Assembly (NCBI GenBank): GCA_944381935.1
Contig: CALWMN010000007.1
Coordinates: forward strand, 62,001-126,000
Length of the DNA: 64,000 nucleotides
Reading direction: 5' to 3'
Origin: an uncultured Mediterraneibacter sp.
GTDB taxonomy: Bacteria; Bacillota; Clostridia; Lachnospirales; Lachnospiraceae
Position 1 is the first letter of the stretch, and each line of letters opens with the position of its first letter. This document shows positions 33,766 to 42,475 of the stretch, one piece after another. The notes beneath the pieces were generated by a model. It searched no databases, was not told the origin of the DNA, and saw nothing but the letters and a program-made list of their open reading frames with translations. Both the position numbers and the translations under genes were made by a program.

Positions 33766-34086
33766 GAAAACGGCTAATTATACGTGGAACAGAGCATATG
33801 ATCCATGGGAATATGACTGCATGACTGAGCAATATCCATATATTGATAAAAAACAGGACGGCGTGTAAAGTTTTTGGTGACCCGCCAAAGGGAGTCCCAG
33901 TACAGGATATTTGGTTCAATTATAGGGATTCAATTAACCAACTCCAAAAGACAACGGGGTATCCAACTGAAAAAAATATGGAATAGTATTGAATATCTGA
34001 AAGCTATCCTTAAACGTTTTGCAGATGAACTTGATGTTTATGGTGATTATGCAAATAACATGACATATGAACAAAGCACATTATAT
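33766..34086 (+). pseudogene. Relic of a second copy of the 23.4-24.6 kb DNA methyltransferase
   Basis: Stretches of near-identical DNA match three separate parts of the intact gene: residues about 185-212 (TANYTWNRPYDPWEYD region), 273-312 (KGVPVQDIW, TTGYPTEKNM) and 351-395 (LKRFTDGLDVYGDY). Two deletions of roughly 180 and 120 bp separate them and frames no longer agree. Both catalytic motifs, DPPF and FAGSGT, are lost. It abuts the 3' end of the convergent phosphonopyruvate decarboxylase gene. Confidence 0.87.
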
Positions 34087-34088
34087 TT

Positions 34089-35213
34089 TCACTTTCCGCT
34101 CTCTTTTATATATTCCATAAAATCCTGTCTGTTCTCTTCTGTTGTTGTCGTAGGCCTGCCAAGATCCGCCCTTGCCCCGATCGCGGCTTTTACCTCGATA
34201 AAAGTCAGCTCACCGTTATCTTTTGCGGCACGCAGCGCGTCTCTTAATTCATCTTTTGTTGTTACTGTCTCCGTCCGTGGATATCCGCACGCCGCTGCAA
34301 CGTCTGCCAGCCGGGTTTCCTTAGCCACCGTCGGGATTCCGCCGACAGTCTCGTGGGCTTCGTTATTGATGACGATATGGATCAAATTGGAAGGTTTCCG
34401 GCTTCCGATGACAGCCATAGCTCCCATATGCATCAGTGCTGCCCCGTCTCCGTCGATACACCATACTTTCTTCCCGGGTTTCGCAAGGGCGATTCCAAGC
34501 GCGATGGAACTGCTGTGCCCCATAGAACCTACGGTCAGGAAATCCCTCCCGTGTCCCTGTCCCCTGTGTTCCCTGATTTCAAAAAGCTCTCTGCTGGCTT
34601 TCCCCGTTGTCGAGACGATAAGATCATCTCCTGAAACTTCCGTGATACATTCGATGATGGTTTCCCTTGTCATCGGGTAAGGGTTCTTATAATGCAATTT
34701 ATCCTCATACTTCAGGGCGCCTTTGCGGACCACGAAAGCCACACTGCTGCCCTCGCTCAGCAGAGGTTTCGAGGCTTCCATCATTTCTTTCAGTTCATTT
34801 TCCGTTGTATCAACGGAAATGATAAAAGGCCTGATCCCCATATCTTCCAGAAGCCTTACCGTGACCTCGCCCTGATAGATATGCTGAGGTTCGTCATGTA
34901 CTTCCGGTTCTCCGCGCCATCCCACTACAAAAATACAGGGAATGGCATACACTTTTTTATGGAGCAGGGAAACTGCAGGGTTGAGCATGTTTCCAAGTCC
35001 GCTGTTCTGCATATAGACAAGCGGGACTTCCCCTGTGGCAAGATAATGTCCTGCTGCAAGGGCAGTGCAGTTCCCCTCGTTTGCAGCCACAATATGATTT
35101 TCCGAAATCCCGTATGTATGCATCAGATAATCGCACAAAGGTCTCAAGAGAGAGTCTGGAACGCCGGTATAAAATTTTGCCCCTAAGATTTTCACAAAGC
35201 TCTTAACATCCAT
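34089..35213 (-). CDS. ppd: Phosphonopyruvate decarboxylase
   Basis: The 374-residue thiamine-diphosphate enzyme starts at ATG 35213 after AGGAG. The first residues VKSFVKILGAKFYTGVPDSL and NEGNCTALAAGHYLATGEVP with YMQNSGLGNMLNP are characteristic of phosphonopyruvate decarboxylase and its sulfopyruvate relatives. GDGAALMHMGAM, then IVINNEAHETVGG near 260-295, is the thiamine-diphosphate and Mg binding segment. VHDEPQH is also typical. It decarboxylates phosphonopyruvate to phosphonoacetaldehyde, making the mutase reaction irreversible. Mutase and reductase are at 7.2-10.3 kb, so the pathway is complete in this window but split by intervening cassettes. It stands alone on the - strand. Confidence 0.9.
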   Translation of the reverse strand: MDVKSFVKILGAKFYTGVPDSLLRPLCDYLMHTYGISENHIVAANEGNCTALAAGHYLATGEVPLVYMQNSGLGNMLNPAVSLLHKKVYAIPCIFVVGWRGEPEVHDEPQHIYQGEVTVRLLEDMGIRPFIISVDTTENELKEMMEASKPLLSEGSSVAFVVRKGALKYEDKLHYKNPYPMTRETIIECITEVSGDDLIVSTTGKASRELFEIREHRGQGHGRDFLTVGSMGHSSSIALGIALAKPGKKVWCIDGDGAALMHMGAMAVIGSRKPSNLIHIVINNEAHETVGGIPTVAKETRLADVAAACGYPRTETVTTKDELRDALRAAKDNGELTFIEVKAAIGARADLGRPTTTTEENRQDFMEYIKESGK

Positions 35214-35325
35214 CTTATTTATCTCCTGTAAACAAATCCTGATAGGTAAATCAGGCATATTCTGTTTATGCCACGAATTTTACCATCTATATTTTATATC
35301 AACGGAGTGAGAAGCACAAGTATCA

Positions 35326-35359
35326 TATCTCGTGAAACCCCATAAGTTTTCACGAGATA
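35326..35359. repeat. Perfect 12-bp inverted repeat upstream of ppd
   Basis: TATCTCGTGAAA (35326-35337) and TTTCACGAGATA (35348-35359), separated by 10 nt, lie about 115 nt upstream of the ppd start. No T run follows. It could be a protein-binding site controlling ppd or a hairpin. The remaining bases between 35214 and 35514 show no gene. Confidence 0.5.
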
Positions 35360-35514
35360 ATTTCACGTCACTTATTTTTTCAGTACATCCCTCATTATTT
35401 GTAACCTTCCCCTCTGAAGAATCAGGAGTAAAAATTCAGGTGGTGGTATCCAGGGCAAATATGATATAATCAGGAAAACTGGGAAGTAAGTAATGGATGA
35501 GAGCTAGATAAATA

Positions 35515-35892
35515 TGGCAAAAATCAGGGGGGTTCACGGGACGGATTATGTCTTGCAAACGCTTCAGTATCCTGGAGGAAAAGAAGATAATGATTACGGG
35601 AGAATGGATTCTATGCCACAGAATATGAAGAGCGAGCGAAAAGCTGGGCGGCGCTGAACGGGAATCCAGTAAAGTCGGTGAGCAGACCGTAAAGCTGTAT
35701 AAGATTGATACAAGTACATATGATGTGATACAGGGTTATCGTGCAGACGACAGTTATACGCAGGTGATAGAGGCGTTCCGGCAGATTAGATGGCTTCAAC
35801 CCTACGAGACGGATATGGAAGGAAGCTACAAGGAGACGGACATCCATGCATGGGCGTATGAGGGCAATTTATCATCTGTGAAAGCAATCTAA
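35515..35892 (+). pseudogene. Decayed DUF3990-like gene
   Basis: Three frames in succession give VHGTDYVLQTLQYPGGKEDN, then FYATEYEERAKSWAALNGNP, then VKLYKIDTSTYDVIQGYRAD with DDSYTQVIEAF, ending at 35892. The HGT start, the GFY.TE..E.A..WA block and GYRADDSY resemble DUF3990-type proteins that accompany small kinase or toxin-like loci. At least two frameshifts interrupt it and the 5' end is missing or unclear. Confidence 0.55.
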
Positions 35893-35937
35893 GATAAGGA
35901 ACGTAGTAAAAGCCTGACAATGAGGGAAAGTGTGTGG

Positions 35938-36882
35938 ATGGGAATGGAGAAGAAAGTAAAAGAGTATCATTCGTTCGATGAGATGGTGAAGGAGATTTAT
36001 GGAGAAAAGGCTTTTATCACAGAGAATGAGCGCGTGCACGGAGGAGATATCAATGATGCGTACAGGATGGTTCTTTCTACGGGGGACAGCATCTTTGTAA
36101 AGATTAATTCAAGAAGTAACCTGCAATTTTTCCGGACGGAATCAAATGGACTGAGTGCCCTCCAATCAGTGGACAAGATCGGCGTTCCGAAAATTCTGGG
36201 GATGGGGATTGACAGGCAGAAGGACTGTTCGTTCCTTGCCCTGGAGTATCTGGAAAGCGCGAGGCGTATCGATTCTTATTGGGAGACATTCGGCCATCAG
36301 CTGGCAGGGATGCACAGGGCAGAGTGTCTGCCGCTGGTATCATCCGGGAATGACGGGGAGAAAAGCAGGCTCAGATTCGGGTTCTATGAGGATAATTTTA
36401 TCGGCGCAAGCCCCCAGAAAAACCAGCCGAAGGAAACGTGGATTGGCTTTTACAGGGACTGCCGGCTTCTTCCGCAGCTGACAATGGCAGAGAGATACCT
36501 GGGGACTGCCGTGAGGAAAAAGGCGGAATGGCTTTTGGAGCACCTTGGCTCCTATCTGAGGGAACCGGATTTTCCTTCTCTGCTGCACGGGGATTTGTGG
36601 GGCGGAAATATGTTATGCGGACCTGACGGAAGGGCGTGGGTCATAGATCCGGCTGTCTATGCAGGGGATTTTGAAGCTGATCTGGCTATGACCCAGTTGT
36701 TCGGAAGCCTTCCGGCAAGATTCTACGAGGCGTACAGTGAGAGAAACCCAATCGACAGAAAGGGATATGCGGAGCGGAAGGGACTTTATGACCTGTATCA
36801 TCTCCTGAATCATCTGAACCTGTTTGGAAGAGGATATTTAGGAGGCGTTGTGGAGATCATAAACCGATATGCGGGCAGATGA
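35938..36882 (+). CDS. Fructosamine kinase-family protein
   Basis: The product of about 314 residues belongs to the fructosamine/ketosamine-3-kinase family: VHGGDINDAYRMVLSTGD near 30, VKINSRSN (ATP lysine), GMHRAECL, RFGFYEDNFIGASPQKN, and the catalytic loop LLHGDLWGGNML with VIDPAVYAGDFEADLAM near 225-260. These kinases phosphorylate glycated amines or related sugar substrates and act in the cytosol. A start at ATG 35938 uses GAGGGA as ribosome site; 35920 and 35944 are alternatives. Its neighbours on both sides are gene relics, so it seems to be transcribed alone. Confidence 0.85.
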   Translation: MGMEKKVKEYHSFDEMVKEIYGEKAFITENERVHGGDINDAYRMVLSTGDSIFVKINSRSNLQFFRTESNGLSALQSVDKIGVPKILGMGIDRQKDCSFLALEYLESARRIDSYWETFGHQLAGMHRAECLPLVSSGNDGEKSRLRFGFYEDNFIGASPQKNQPKETWIGFYRDCRLLPQLTMAERYLGTAVRKKAEWLLEHLGSYLREPDFPSLLHGDLWGGNMLCGPDGRAWVIDPAVYAGDFEADLAMTQLFGSLPARFYEAYSERNPIDRKGYAERKGLYDLYHLLNHLNLFGRGYLGGVVEIINRYAGR

Positions 36883-36900
36883 CATAGCAGGTGAGGAAAT

Positions 36901-37168
36901 ATGAGCAGGCAGATTATTTCAGATATACTGGATCTTACTTATCTGGATTGGAGTAAAATACGAAATTCATCAGGAACGCCAGGATCATCACGTGGCTTTG
37001 TTCCTCGAGGGATTTTAAAAAGACAGGAGAGAGTTTTTATCTGTTTCCAGTGAAGATCTGTACCAGATAGAAGATCAGCTTCCCCTTACAGCAGCAGATT
37101 TTAATTTTTATATTGGGCACGAAGTGATTTCCACGGCTGAAGCGGCAGAGATGTACGGGATACGTTAA
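36901..37168 (+). pseudogene. Small gene remnant (HipA-like start and unrelated-frame end)
   Basis: ATG 36901 opens IISDILDLTYLDWSKIRNSS and GTPG, which recalls the start of HipA-like kinase proteins found in Clostridia, but the frame stops at 37053. A different frame then gives DLYQIEDQLPLTAADFNFYI and STAEAAEMYGIR up to a stop at 37168. It looks like the two ends of a small locus with the middle lost. Assignment is weak. Confidence 0.35.
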
Positions 37169-37288
37169 GCTTGCACCGCCGTTTTATTCTCTGTATAATA
37201 TACTTTGTAAACAGATTGTGGATGAATCAGTATGTATGCATGAAACTGCCGGCGCAGCCGGTGCAAGGTACAGGAAGAGGAGAATATT

Positions 37289-37783
37289 ATGGCTTCTGAA
37301 GAGAACAAGATTACAATGGAGGAAACGGCGAAACATACAGAAGAGGTGAATCAGGAAGTGTCCGAAGGGCAGACGGTTCAGGAGGCGGAGCCACAGGAAC
37401 CTGTGATGGAAACGCCTGTAGTGGAAAGATCTGAGCCCATGGCAGAGAAATCCGTGGCAGAAGAGCTGCCGGTGGTGCACAGGGAGGTCCATCAGGAACC
37501 GCAGCATGCGTTTTCAAGGGAAGAGTGGATCCTGACCCATCTGGAGGGAAAGGAGCTTCTGGAATACCTGAAGCTGGAGCATCAGAAAGAAGAGGACGAG
37601 CTCAGTGCGAAGGAGACGAGGCAGAAGAGGATTCTCTCGGCATTCCAGCTTGCGATGTCCCTTGCGGCGGCAGTAAGTATCGTATATGTGCTCAGTGCGA
37701 ATCCGACCATACTGGTGAATATCCTTTATATTGCGGGACTTATTGCAGGGATGTGGATCTGGAAGAATCCAAGGGAAAAATAA
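37289..37783 (+). CDS. Acidic protein with C-terminal membrane segments, unknown function
   Basis: The 164-residue protein has an unusually acidic first part (1-85, rich in E, V, Q and P), a charged helix (90-115, EYLKLEHQKEEDELSAKETR), and two closely spaced hydrophobic segments at about 122-140 and 144-158 (SLAAAVSIVYVLSANPTILV, NILYIAGLIAGMWIW). The N-terminus is probably cytoplasmic. AGGAG precedes the ATG. No family recognised; it could be a membrane-anchored small regulator. It is not in an obvious operon. Confidence 0.65.
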   Translation: MASEENKITMEETAKHTEEVNQEVSEGQTVQEAEPQEPVMETPVVERSEPMAEKSVAEELPVVHREVHQEPQHAFSREEWILTHLEGKELLEYLKLEHQKEEDELSAKETRQKRILSAFQLAMSLAAAVSIVYVLSANPTILVNILYIAGLIAGMWIWKNPREK

Positions 37784-37866
37784 GAAGTCTTATGGCAGCA
37801 GTGTTAAAATAAGGAGATTAAAAAAACAGGGCATGGCATAGTGCCAAATGGGTATCCTATTATAGA

Positions 37867-37911
37867 AACGTCGGTGTACAGGAAATATAGTTTCCCTTGT
37901 ACACCGACGTT
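37867..37911. repeat. Long perfect hairpin in intergenic DNA
   Basis: AACGTCGGTGTACA (37867-37880) and TGTACACCGACGTT (37898-37911) are perfect complements; GGAAA and TTTCC inside extend the stem. No T run follows, so it is not a typical terminator. Confidence 0.6.
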
Positions 37912-37992
37912 ATGCATCGAAAATGAATTAAGCTGGAGCGGTCGTAAAAAAGACAGAGCGCAAAAGACAGCAGTACAGGGGAAGTGAAGAGG

Positions 37993-38922
37993 ATGAAAAG
38001 ATATTGGCGTGCGGCAGCGGCTTTCCTGATGACTCTTTTTTTATCAGCGGCGGCAGTTTACTCTGCGCTCATACCGTGGCATATCAGAGAACCGTATGAA
38101 GAGACGGTCCCGGTGCCTGTTGAGGCAGGCGGCAAAGCGAAAAAGTGGGAAGAGAACACATCTGACATACAGGGAAGGGGAATCCATGTCACAGTCCTCG
38201 GAGACAGTATAGCAAAGGGGTACTCATCGGACCAGTCGGCCTGGATCGAATGTTACGGAAGGATAGCGGCGAAAAGAATCGCGCTGGAAGAAGAAGGCGT
38301 CTGCTTTTTGCAGAACTATGCAAAAAACGGACTTGCCACAGACGGTCTGAATGAAAGGATACTGACACAAAAACAGGTTCTGATGAGCCTGGAAAAATCA
38401 GATATTATCTTTATTACCATTGGTTCAAATGACCTGCTTAACGAATGTAAGGCAGTTGTGCAGGAAATTTTGGATCTGGATACAAAGTTTAAAAGCGCGG
38501 ATGAAGCGTTGGCTGCCCTCAAGGATTCTGTGGGTGAGAATCCGCTGCTCATTTTGAATGTGATAGATGCACTGAGCAACTGGGATTATCTGACGTTTGA
38601 CTCGGAGTGGACAAAAATGATGGATACAGTCACCGCAGCCAAAAGAGATGGCGCAAGGATTATTGTCACAGACATCTATAATCCGGCGGTCAATATGGAC
38701 CTTCCGTCCACGATGAATCAGGTCGTGGACGATATCATAGGCAATATGAACATGATCATACAGAAACATGCGGCTGAGTATGGTTATCAGATTGCGGCTA
38801 TATCGGAATCGACCATAACGGCGCATGTGCAGGACGACGGGCTTCACCCGGATCAGATGGGACAGCAGATCATAGCAGACCTTGTATATGAGGAATATAT
38901 GGAAACGGCAGAGCGAAGATGA
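37993..38922 (+). CDS. Secreted or membrane-anchored SGNH/GDSL hydrolase
   Basis: The 309-residue protein has a signal-anchor at about 4-30 (YWRAAAAFLMTLFLSAAAVY). The GDSL-type esterase fold follows: VTVLGDSIAKGYSSDQSAW (block I Ser), IIFITIGSNDLLNE (block III Asn), and DGLHPDQMGQQIIADLVYEE (block V Asp and His). It probably removes acyl groups from a cell-surface substrate. ATG 37993 is preferred to GTG 37984. A terminator overlaps its stop codon. Confidence 0.83.
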   Translation: MKRYWRAAAAFLMTLFLSAAAVYSALIPWHIREPYEETVPVPVEAGGKAKKWEENTSDIQGRGIHVTVLGDSIAKGYSSDQSAWIECYGRIAAKRIALEEEGVCFLQNYAKNGLATDGLNERILTQKQVLMSLEKSDIIFITIGSNDLLNECKAVVQEILDLDTKFKSADEALAALKDSVGENPLLILNVIDALSNWDYLTFDSEWTKMMDTVTAAKRDGARIIVTDIYNPAVNMDLPSTMNQVVDDIIGNMNMIIQKHAAEYGYQIAAISESTITAHVQDDGLHPDQMGQQIIADLVYEEYMETAERR

Positions 38923-38942
38923 GGCTTTGCCGTTTCTTTTTC
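38902..38942 (+). terminator. Rho-independent terminator after the GDSL hydrolase
   Basis: GAAACGGCAGAGC (38902-38914) pairs with GCTTTGCCGTTTC (38924-38936), one wobble pair, then T5-6. The stop codon lies in the loop. Confidence 0.85.
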
Positions 38943-39063
38943 ACAGTTATAACACAGAACGTTCACATAATTCTGATACCGTTTTAACGTACTTGAATGT
39001 CCCCGGGTATCATACAATGATACTGCAGGGGGAGATCAGGCAGGAATAACGCGTTAGGAGGGT

Positions 39064-40089
39064 ATGACCTTGATTGAAGTGAGGAATTTGGTGAAGAAAT
39101 ACGGAAACCATCTTGCCGTAGACCATCTGGACTTCACGATTGAAGCCGGAAGGATCTATGGCTTTTTGGGGCCTAATGGGGCAGGGAAGTCTACCACGAT
39201 GAATATCATGACAGGATATCTCGGAGCGACAGAGGGTGAAGTGCTGATCGACGGACATGATATTCTGAAAGAACCGGAAGAGGCGAAGCGGCACATCGGG
39301 TATCTCCCGGAACAGCCGCCGCTCTATATGGATATGACGGTAAGGGAGTACCTTGAGTTTGCCGCTGAGCTGAAAAGGATCCCGCGCAGTAAGCGGGAGG
39401 AATCGATAACAGAGGTGGAAAAACTGGTGAAGATCCACGACGTGGAGGAGAGGCTGATCAAGAACCTCTCCAAGGGATACCGACAGAGAGTCGGACTGGC
39501 ACAGGCTGTACTGGGATTCCCGGAGATCATTATTCTCGACGAGCCGAGCGTAGGGCTTGACCCGAAGCAGATCATTGAGATCAGGGAGCTGATCAGGAAG
39601 CTGTCGAAGAAGCATACCGTGATTCTTAGCTCCCACATCCTTGCGGAAGTTCGGGAGGTGTGTGACCATATCCTGATCATCTCAAAGGGCAGGCTCGTGG
39701 CAAGCGACACCCCGGAGAACCTGGAGAAAATGCTGGGGGATGCAGATACGGTTGAGATCGAGGCACACGCTGATCCCTCTGAGATCAGGGCAGTCCTTAA
39801 ACATGTCCCGGGAATCGAGCAGGTGACGGTGGCAAGCGGAGAGGATGGGGTAACACTAGCCAAAATCCGGGAAAAACGAGGGGAAGATATCCGGGAACGT
39901 ATCTTCCAGGCATTTGCCGCCAGGGATATTCCCCTGCTTACGCTGCGTCTTGAGCATGTCAGCCTGGAGGATGTATTCATGGAACTGACCCAGAAAGACA
40001 CCGTACCGGATGCATTTTCCAGAAGAAAGAAAAAGGACGGGGATGAGGCAAAGAGAGAGGAGGAAGATGAAAATGCTGGCAATCTATAA
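39064..40089 (+). CDS. ABC transporter ATP-binding protein (gliding-type operon)
   Basis: The 341-residue ATPase has Walker A GPNGAGKSTT near 38-47, the Q-loop, signature LSKGYRQRVGLAQA near 136-149, and Walker B IIILDEPSVGLD near 157-168. A C-terminal extension of about 110 residues includes a regulatory part (VEIEAHADPSEIRAVL) and a lysine-rich tail. It heads a four-gene operon with a permease, a GldG-like protein and a DUF4340 protein. That arrangement is like GldA/GldF/GldG of Bacteroidetes, but is widespread in Clostridia, where its cargo is unknown. AGGAGGG precedes the start. Confidence 0.88.
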   Translation: MTLIEVRNLVKKYGNHLAVDHLDFTIEAGRIYGFLGPNGAGKSTTMNIMTGYLGATEGEVLIDGHDILKEPEEAKRHIGYLPEQPPLYMDMTVREYLEFAAELKRIPRSKREESITEVEKLVKIHDVEERLIKNLSKGYRQRVGLAQAVLGFPEIIILDEPSVGLDPKQIIEIRELIRKLSKKHTVILSSHILAEVREVCDHILIISKGRLVASDTPENLEKMLGDADTVEIEAHADPSEIRAVLKHVPGIEQVTVASGEDGVTLAKIREKRGEDIRERIFQAFAARDIPLLTLRLEHVSLEDVFMELTQKDTVPDAFSRRKKKDGDEAKREEEDENAGNL

Positions 40090-40939
40090 AAGGGAACTGA
40101 AATCTTATTTTCAGTCTATGGTAGGATGTGTATTCATCGCATTTCTTATGGCATTTACGGGGATTTATTTCGTAGCATACAACCTGTCTGCGGGGTACCC
40201 GTATTTTTCCTATACGCTCTCAGGATCCTTAATCGTTTTTATTGTGGGAATACCGCTGATCACGATGCGGAGTTTTTCAGAGGAGAGAAAGAATAAGACG
40301 GACCAGATGCTGCTCACCGCCCCGGTCAGCCTGGGGCAGATCGTGATAGGGAAATATCTTGCAATGATCACGGTCATAGCGATCCCGAACCTGATCTTCT
40401 GTCTGTATCCGATGATCATCCAGTCCCAGGGAATCGCGTACCTGAAAGTAGACTACATCTCGATTGCGGTATTCTTCCTCCTGGGGTGTGTGTACGCCGC
40501 AATCGGAATGTTCCTCTCTGCGCTCACAGAAAGCCAGATCATAGCCTTTATCAGTACATTTGGAATCCTCCTTGTGCTGTATCTGTGGGACGGAATCCTC
40601 TCCATGCTGCCAGGCTCTGCGGTCAGCGGACTTGTCGGGGTCCTGGTCATTCTGTCTGTCATAGCATTTTATATCTATCATATGACGGACAATATTGTGC
40701 TGGCAGGGGGGATTGGGATTGTGGGCATCATAGCCGGGGCAGTGGTTTATTTTGTGAAGTCTGACCTGTATGAGAACCTGCTGTCCAACCTGCTTGGCAG
40801 GCTGGCGCTTGCCGATGTGTTTACGGATATTACTTCAAACAGCATTGTGGATGTGACGGGTATTGTTCTGTATCTGTCGATCATCGCCGTGTTTGCATTT
40901 CTCACAGTACAGGCGATCCAGAAGAGACGCTGGAGTTAG
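40073..40939 (+). CDS. ABC-2 type permease (gliding-type operon)
   Basis: The 288-residue membrane protein has six hydrophobic segments. It begins MLAIYKRELKSYFQSMVG, and RSFSEERKNKTDQMLLTAPV near 66-85 is the conserved cytoplasmic loop of GldF-type ABC-2 permeases. The preferred start is ATG 40073, nine nt after AGGAGG; 40067 is too close. It overlaps the ATPase by 17 nt and is followed by the GldG-like gene. Confidence 0.86.
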   Translation: MLAIYKRELKSYFQSMVGCVFIAFLMAFTGIYFVAYNLSAGYPYFSYTLSGSLIVFIVGIPLITMRSFSEERKNKTDQMLLTAPVSLGQIVIGKYLAMITVIAIPNLIFCLYPMIIQSQGIAYLKVDYISIAVFFLLGCVYAAIGMFLSALTESQIIAFISTFGILLVLYLWDGILSMLPGSAVSGLVGVLVILSVIAFYIYHMTDNIVLAGGIGIVGIIAGAVVYFVKSDLYENLLSNLLGRLALADVFTDITSNSIVDVTGIVLYLSIIAVFAFLTVQAIQKRRWS

Positions 40940-40952
40940 GAGGGGACAGATC

Positions 40953-42461
40953 GTGGAAAAGATAAAAAAGACAACAGGAAGATTAAGCGGGCTTTTTCAT
41001 TCTTCGGGAACGCGGCATGGCGGATACAGTGTCGGAATGACGGTGGTCGTCATCGCGATTGTAATCGTATTCAACCTTGTGGTCGGGCAGATTCCTGAGG
41101 CATACCGGAATCTTGACGTCAGCAGCACGAAGATCTATGAGATCTCGGATACTACGGCAGAGCTGCTGGATGGTCTTGAAGAGGATGTTACGATGACGGT
41201 TCTGGCTGTCAGAGACGAAACCGATGAAAGGATCACCACATTCTTAAGCAAATATGGTTCTCTTTCCGGGCATCTTTCCATAGAATGGATCGATCCGGTG
41301 CTGCATCCTTCTGCACTTACAGAGTATGACACGACGGAGAATACGATCGTGGTGTCCTGTGAGGCAACCGGGAAGACAACGACAGTATCCTTTGACGACA
41401 TTCTCGTATCGGATCTTTATTCCTATTATTATTACGGGACTGCGGCATATACAGAGTTTGACGGGGACGGACAGCTTACAAGCGCCGTAAACTATGTAAC
41501 CAGCGATGTCCAGAAAACCATCTATCAGGCAGCAGGACACGGGGAAGCGACGCTTTCTGCGACGGTCACGGACCTGATGGATAAAAACAATTATACGCTC
41601 TCAGAGCTGAATCTTCTGATGGCGACATCCGTGCCGGAGGACTGCGACTTACTTCTGATCAATGCGCCCCAGACAGACCTGTCGGATTCTGAGAAGGAAA
41701 TGCTCACAGGATATCTGGCGGAGGGCGGCAAAGTCATGGTCCTGCTGGGCAATACCGGGGCAGGGGACCTGCCGAATCTGGAGAGTGTGCTGGAAGAATA
41801 TGGGATGCAGGTTACGGATGGCTATATCGCGGATCCCCAGAGATGCTACCAGGGAAATGCGTACTATATTTTCCCGGAGCTCTCACTTCCAGGCGACATG
41901 GCGGCGGGCATATCGTCAGAGATGGTGCTGCTTACGAATACGCATGGCTTGACGCTGACAGACCCGGCACGGGACACGATCGCGACGACTTCTTTCATGT
42001 CTTCATCAGACGGCGCTTATTCGGTGACGGAGACGAGCCAGGAGCCGGGAAGCTATGTCCTGGGGGCTGTGGCAGAAGAAACCATCAGCACGTCATCAGA
42101 CGAAGCGCAGAGCAGTTCCCCAGAGTCAGATGAAAGCAGTGCTGACGATTCGGGATCAGGAGATGCTTCTGAAGATACAGAAGAGCTGACAGGACGGCTT
42201 ACCGTAATCTCGGCGGGCAGCCTGATCGATTCCCAGATAACGGATTCCTTCGCGCAGCTTGAGAATACGACCGTTTTCATGAATGCTGTAACTGCGAATT
42301 TTGACGGAGTGACAAATCTTTCCATTGAGGCGAAGAGCCTGGAAACACAGTATAATACGGTTCAGCATACCGGAATGTTCAGCTTCCTTGTGGTGTTTGG
42401 AATACCGGCAGTCATACTGATCGCAGGCTTTGCCGTATGGTTCAGGAGACGCAGGGCATAA
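40953..42461 (+). CDS. GldG-family ABC transporter-associated protein
   Basis: The 502-residue protein starts at GTG 40953 after AGGAGGGG. One N-terminal membrane segment (about 29-49, VGMTVVVIAIVIVFNLVV) and one C-terminal segment (about 480-497, FLVVFGIPAVILIAGFAVWF) anchor a large external domain of the GldG type (LDVSSTKIYEISDTTAELLD, TYQAAGHGEATLS-like, INAPQTDLSDSEKEML). A Ser/Asp/Glu-rich linker lies at about 365-410. It acts with the permease encoded upstream; the substrate is unknown. Confidence 0.82.
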   Translation: MEKIKKTTGRLSGLFHSSGTRHGGYSVGMTVVVIAIVIVFNLVVGQIPEAYRNLDVSSTKIYEISDTTAELLDGLEEDVTMTVLAVRDETDERITTFLSKYGSLSGHLSIEWIDPVLHPSALTEYDTTENTIVVSCEATGKTTTVSFDDILVSDLYSYYYYGTAAYTEFDGDGQLTSAVNYVTSDVQKTIYQAAGHGEATLSATVTDLMDKNNYTLSELNLLMATSVPEDCDLLLINAPQTDLSDSEKEMLTGYLAEGGKVMVLLGNTGAGDLPNLESVLEEYGMQVTDGYIADPQRCYQGNAYYIFPELSLPGDMAAGISSEMVLLTNTHGLTLTDPARDTIATTSFMSSSDGAYSVTETSQEPGSYVLGAVAEETISTSSDEAQSSSPESDESSADDSGSGDASEDTEELTGRLTVISAGSLIDSQITDSFAQLENTTVFMNAVTANFDGVTNLSIEAKSLETQYNTVQHTGMFSFLVVFGIPAVILIAGFAVWFRRRRA

Positions 42462-42475
42462 AGGAGGGCAAGAGG

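Noticed and set aside
39324-40082. Long - strand frame of 252 codons opposite the ABC ATPase
   Set aside because: Serine-rich antisense shadow of a clearly recognised ATPase with Walker motifs on the + strand.
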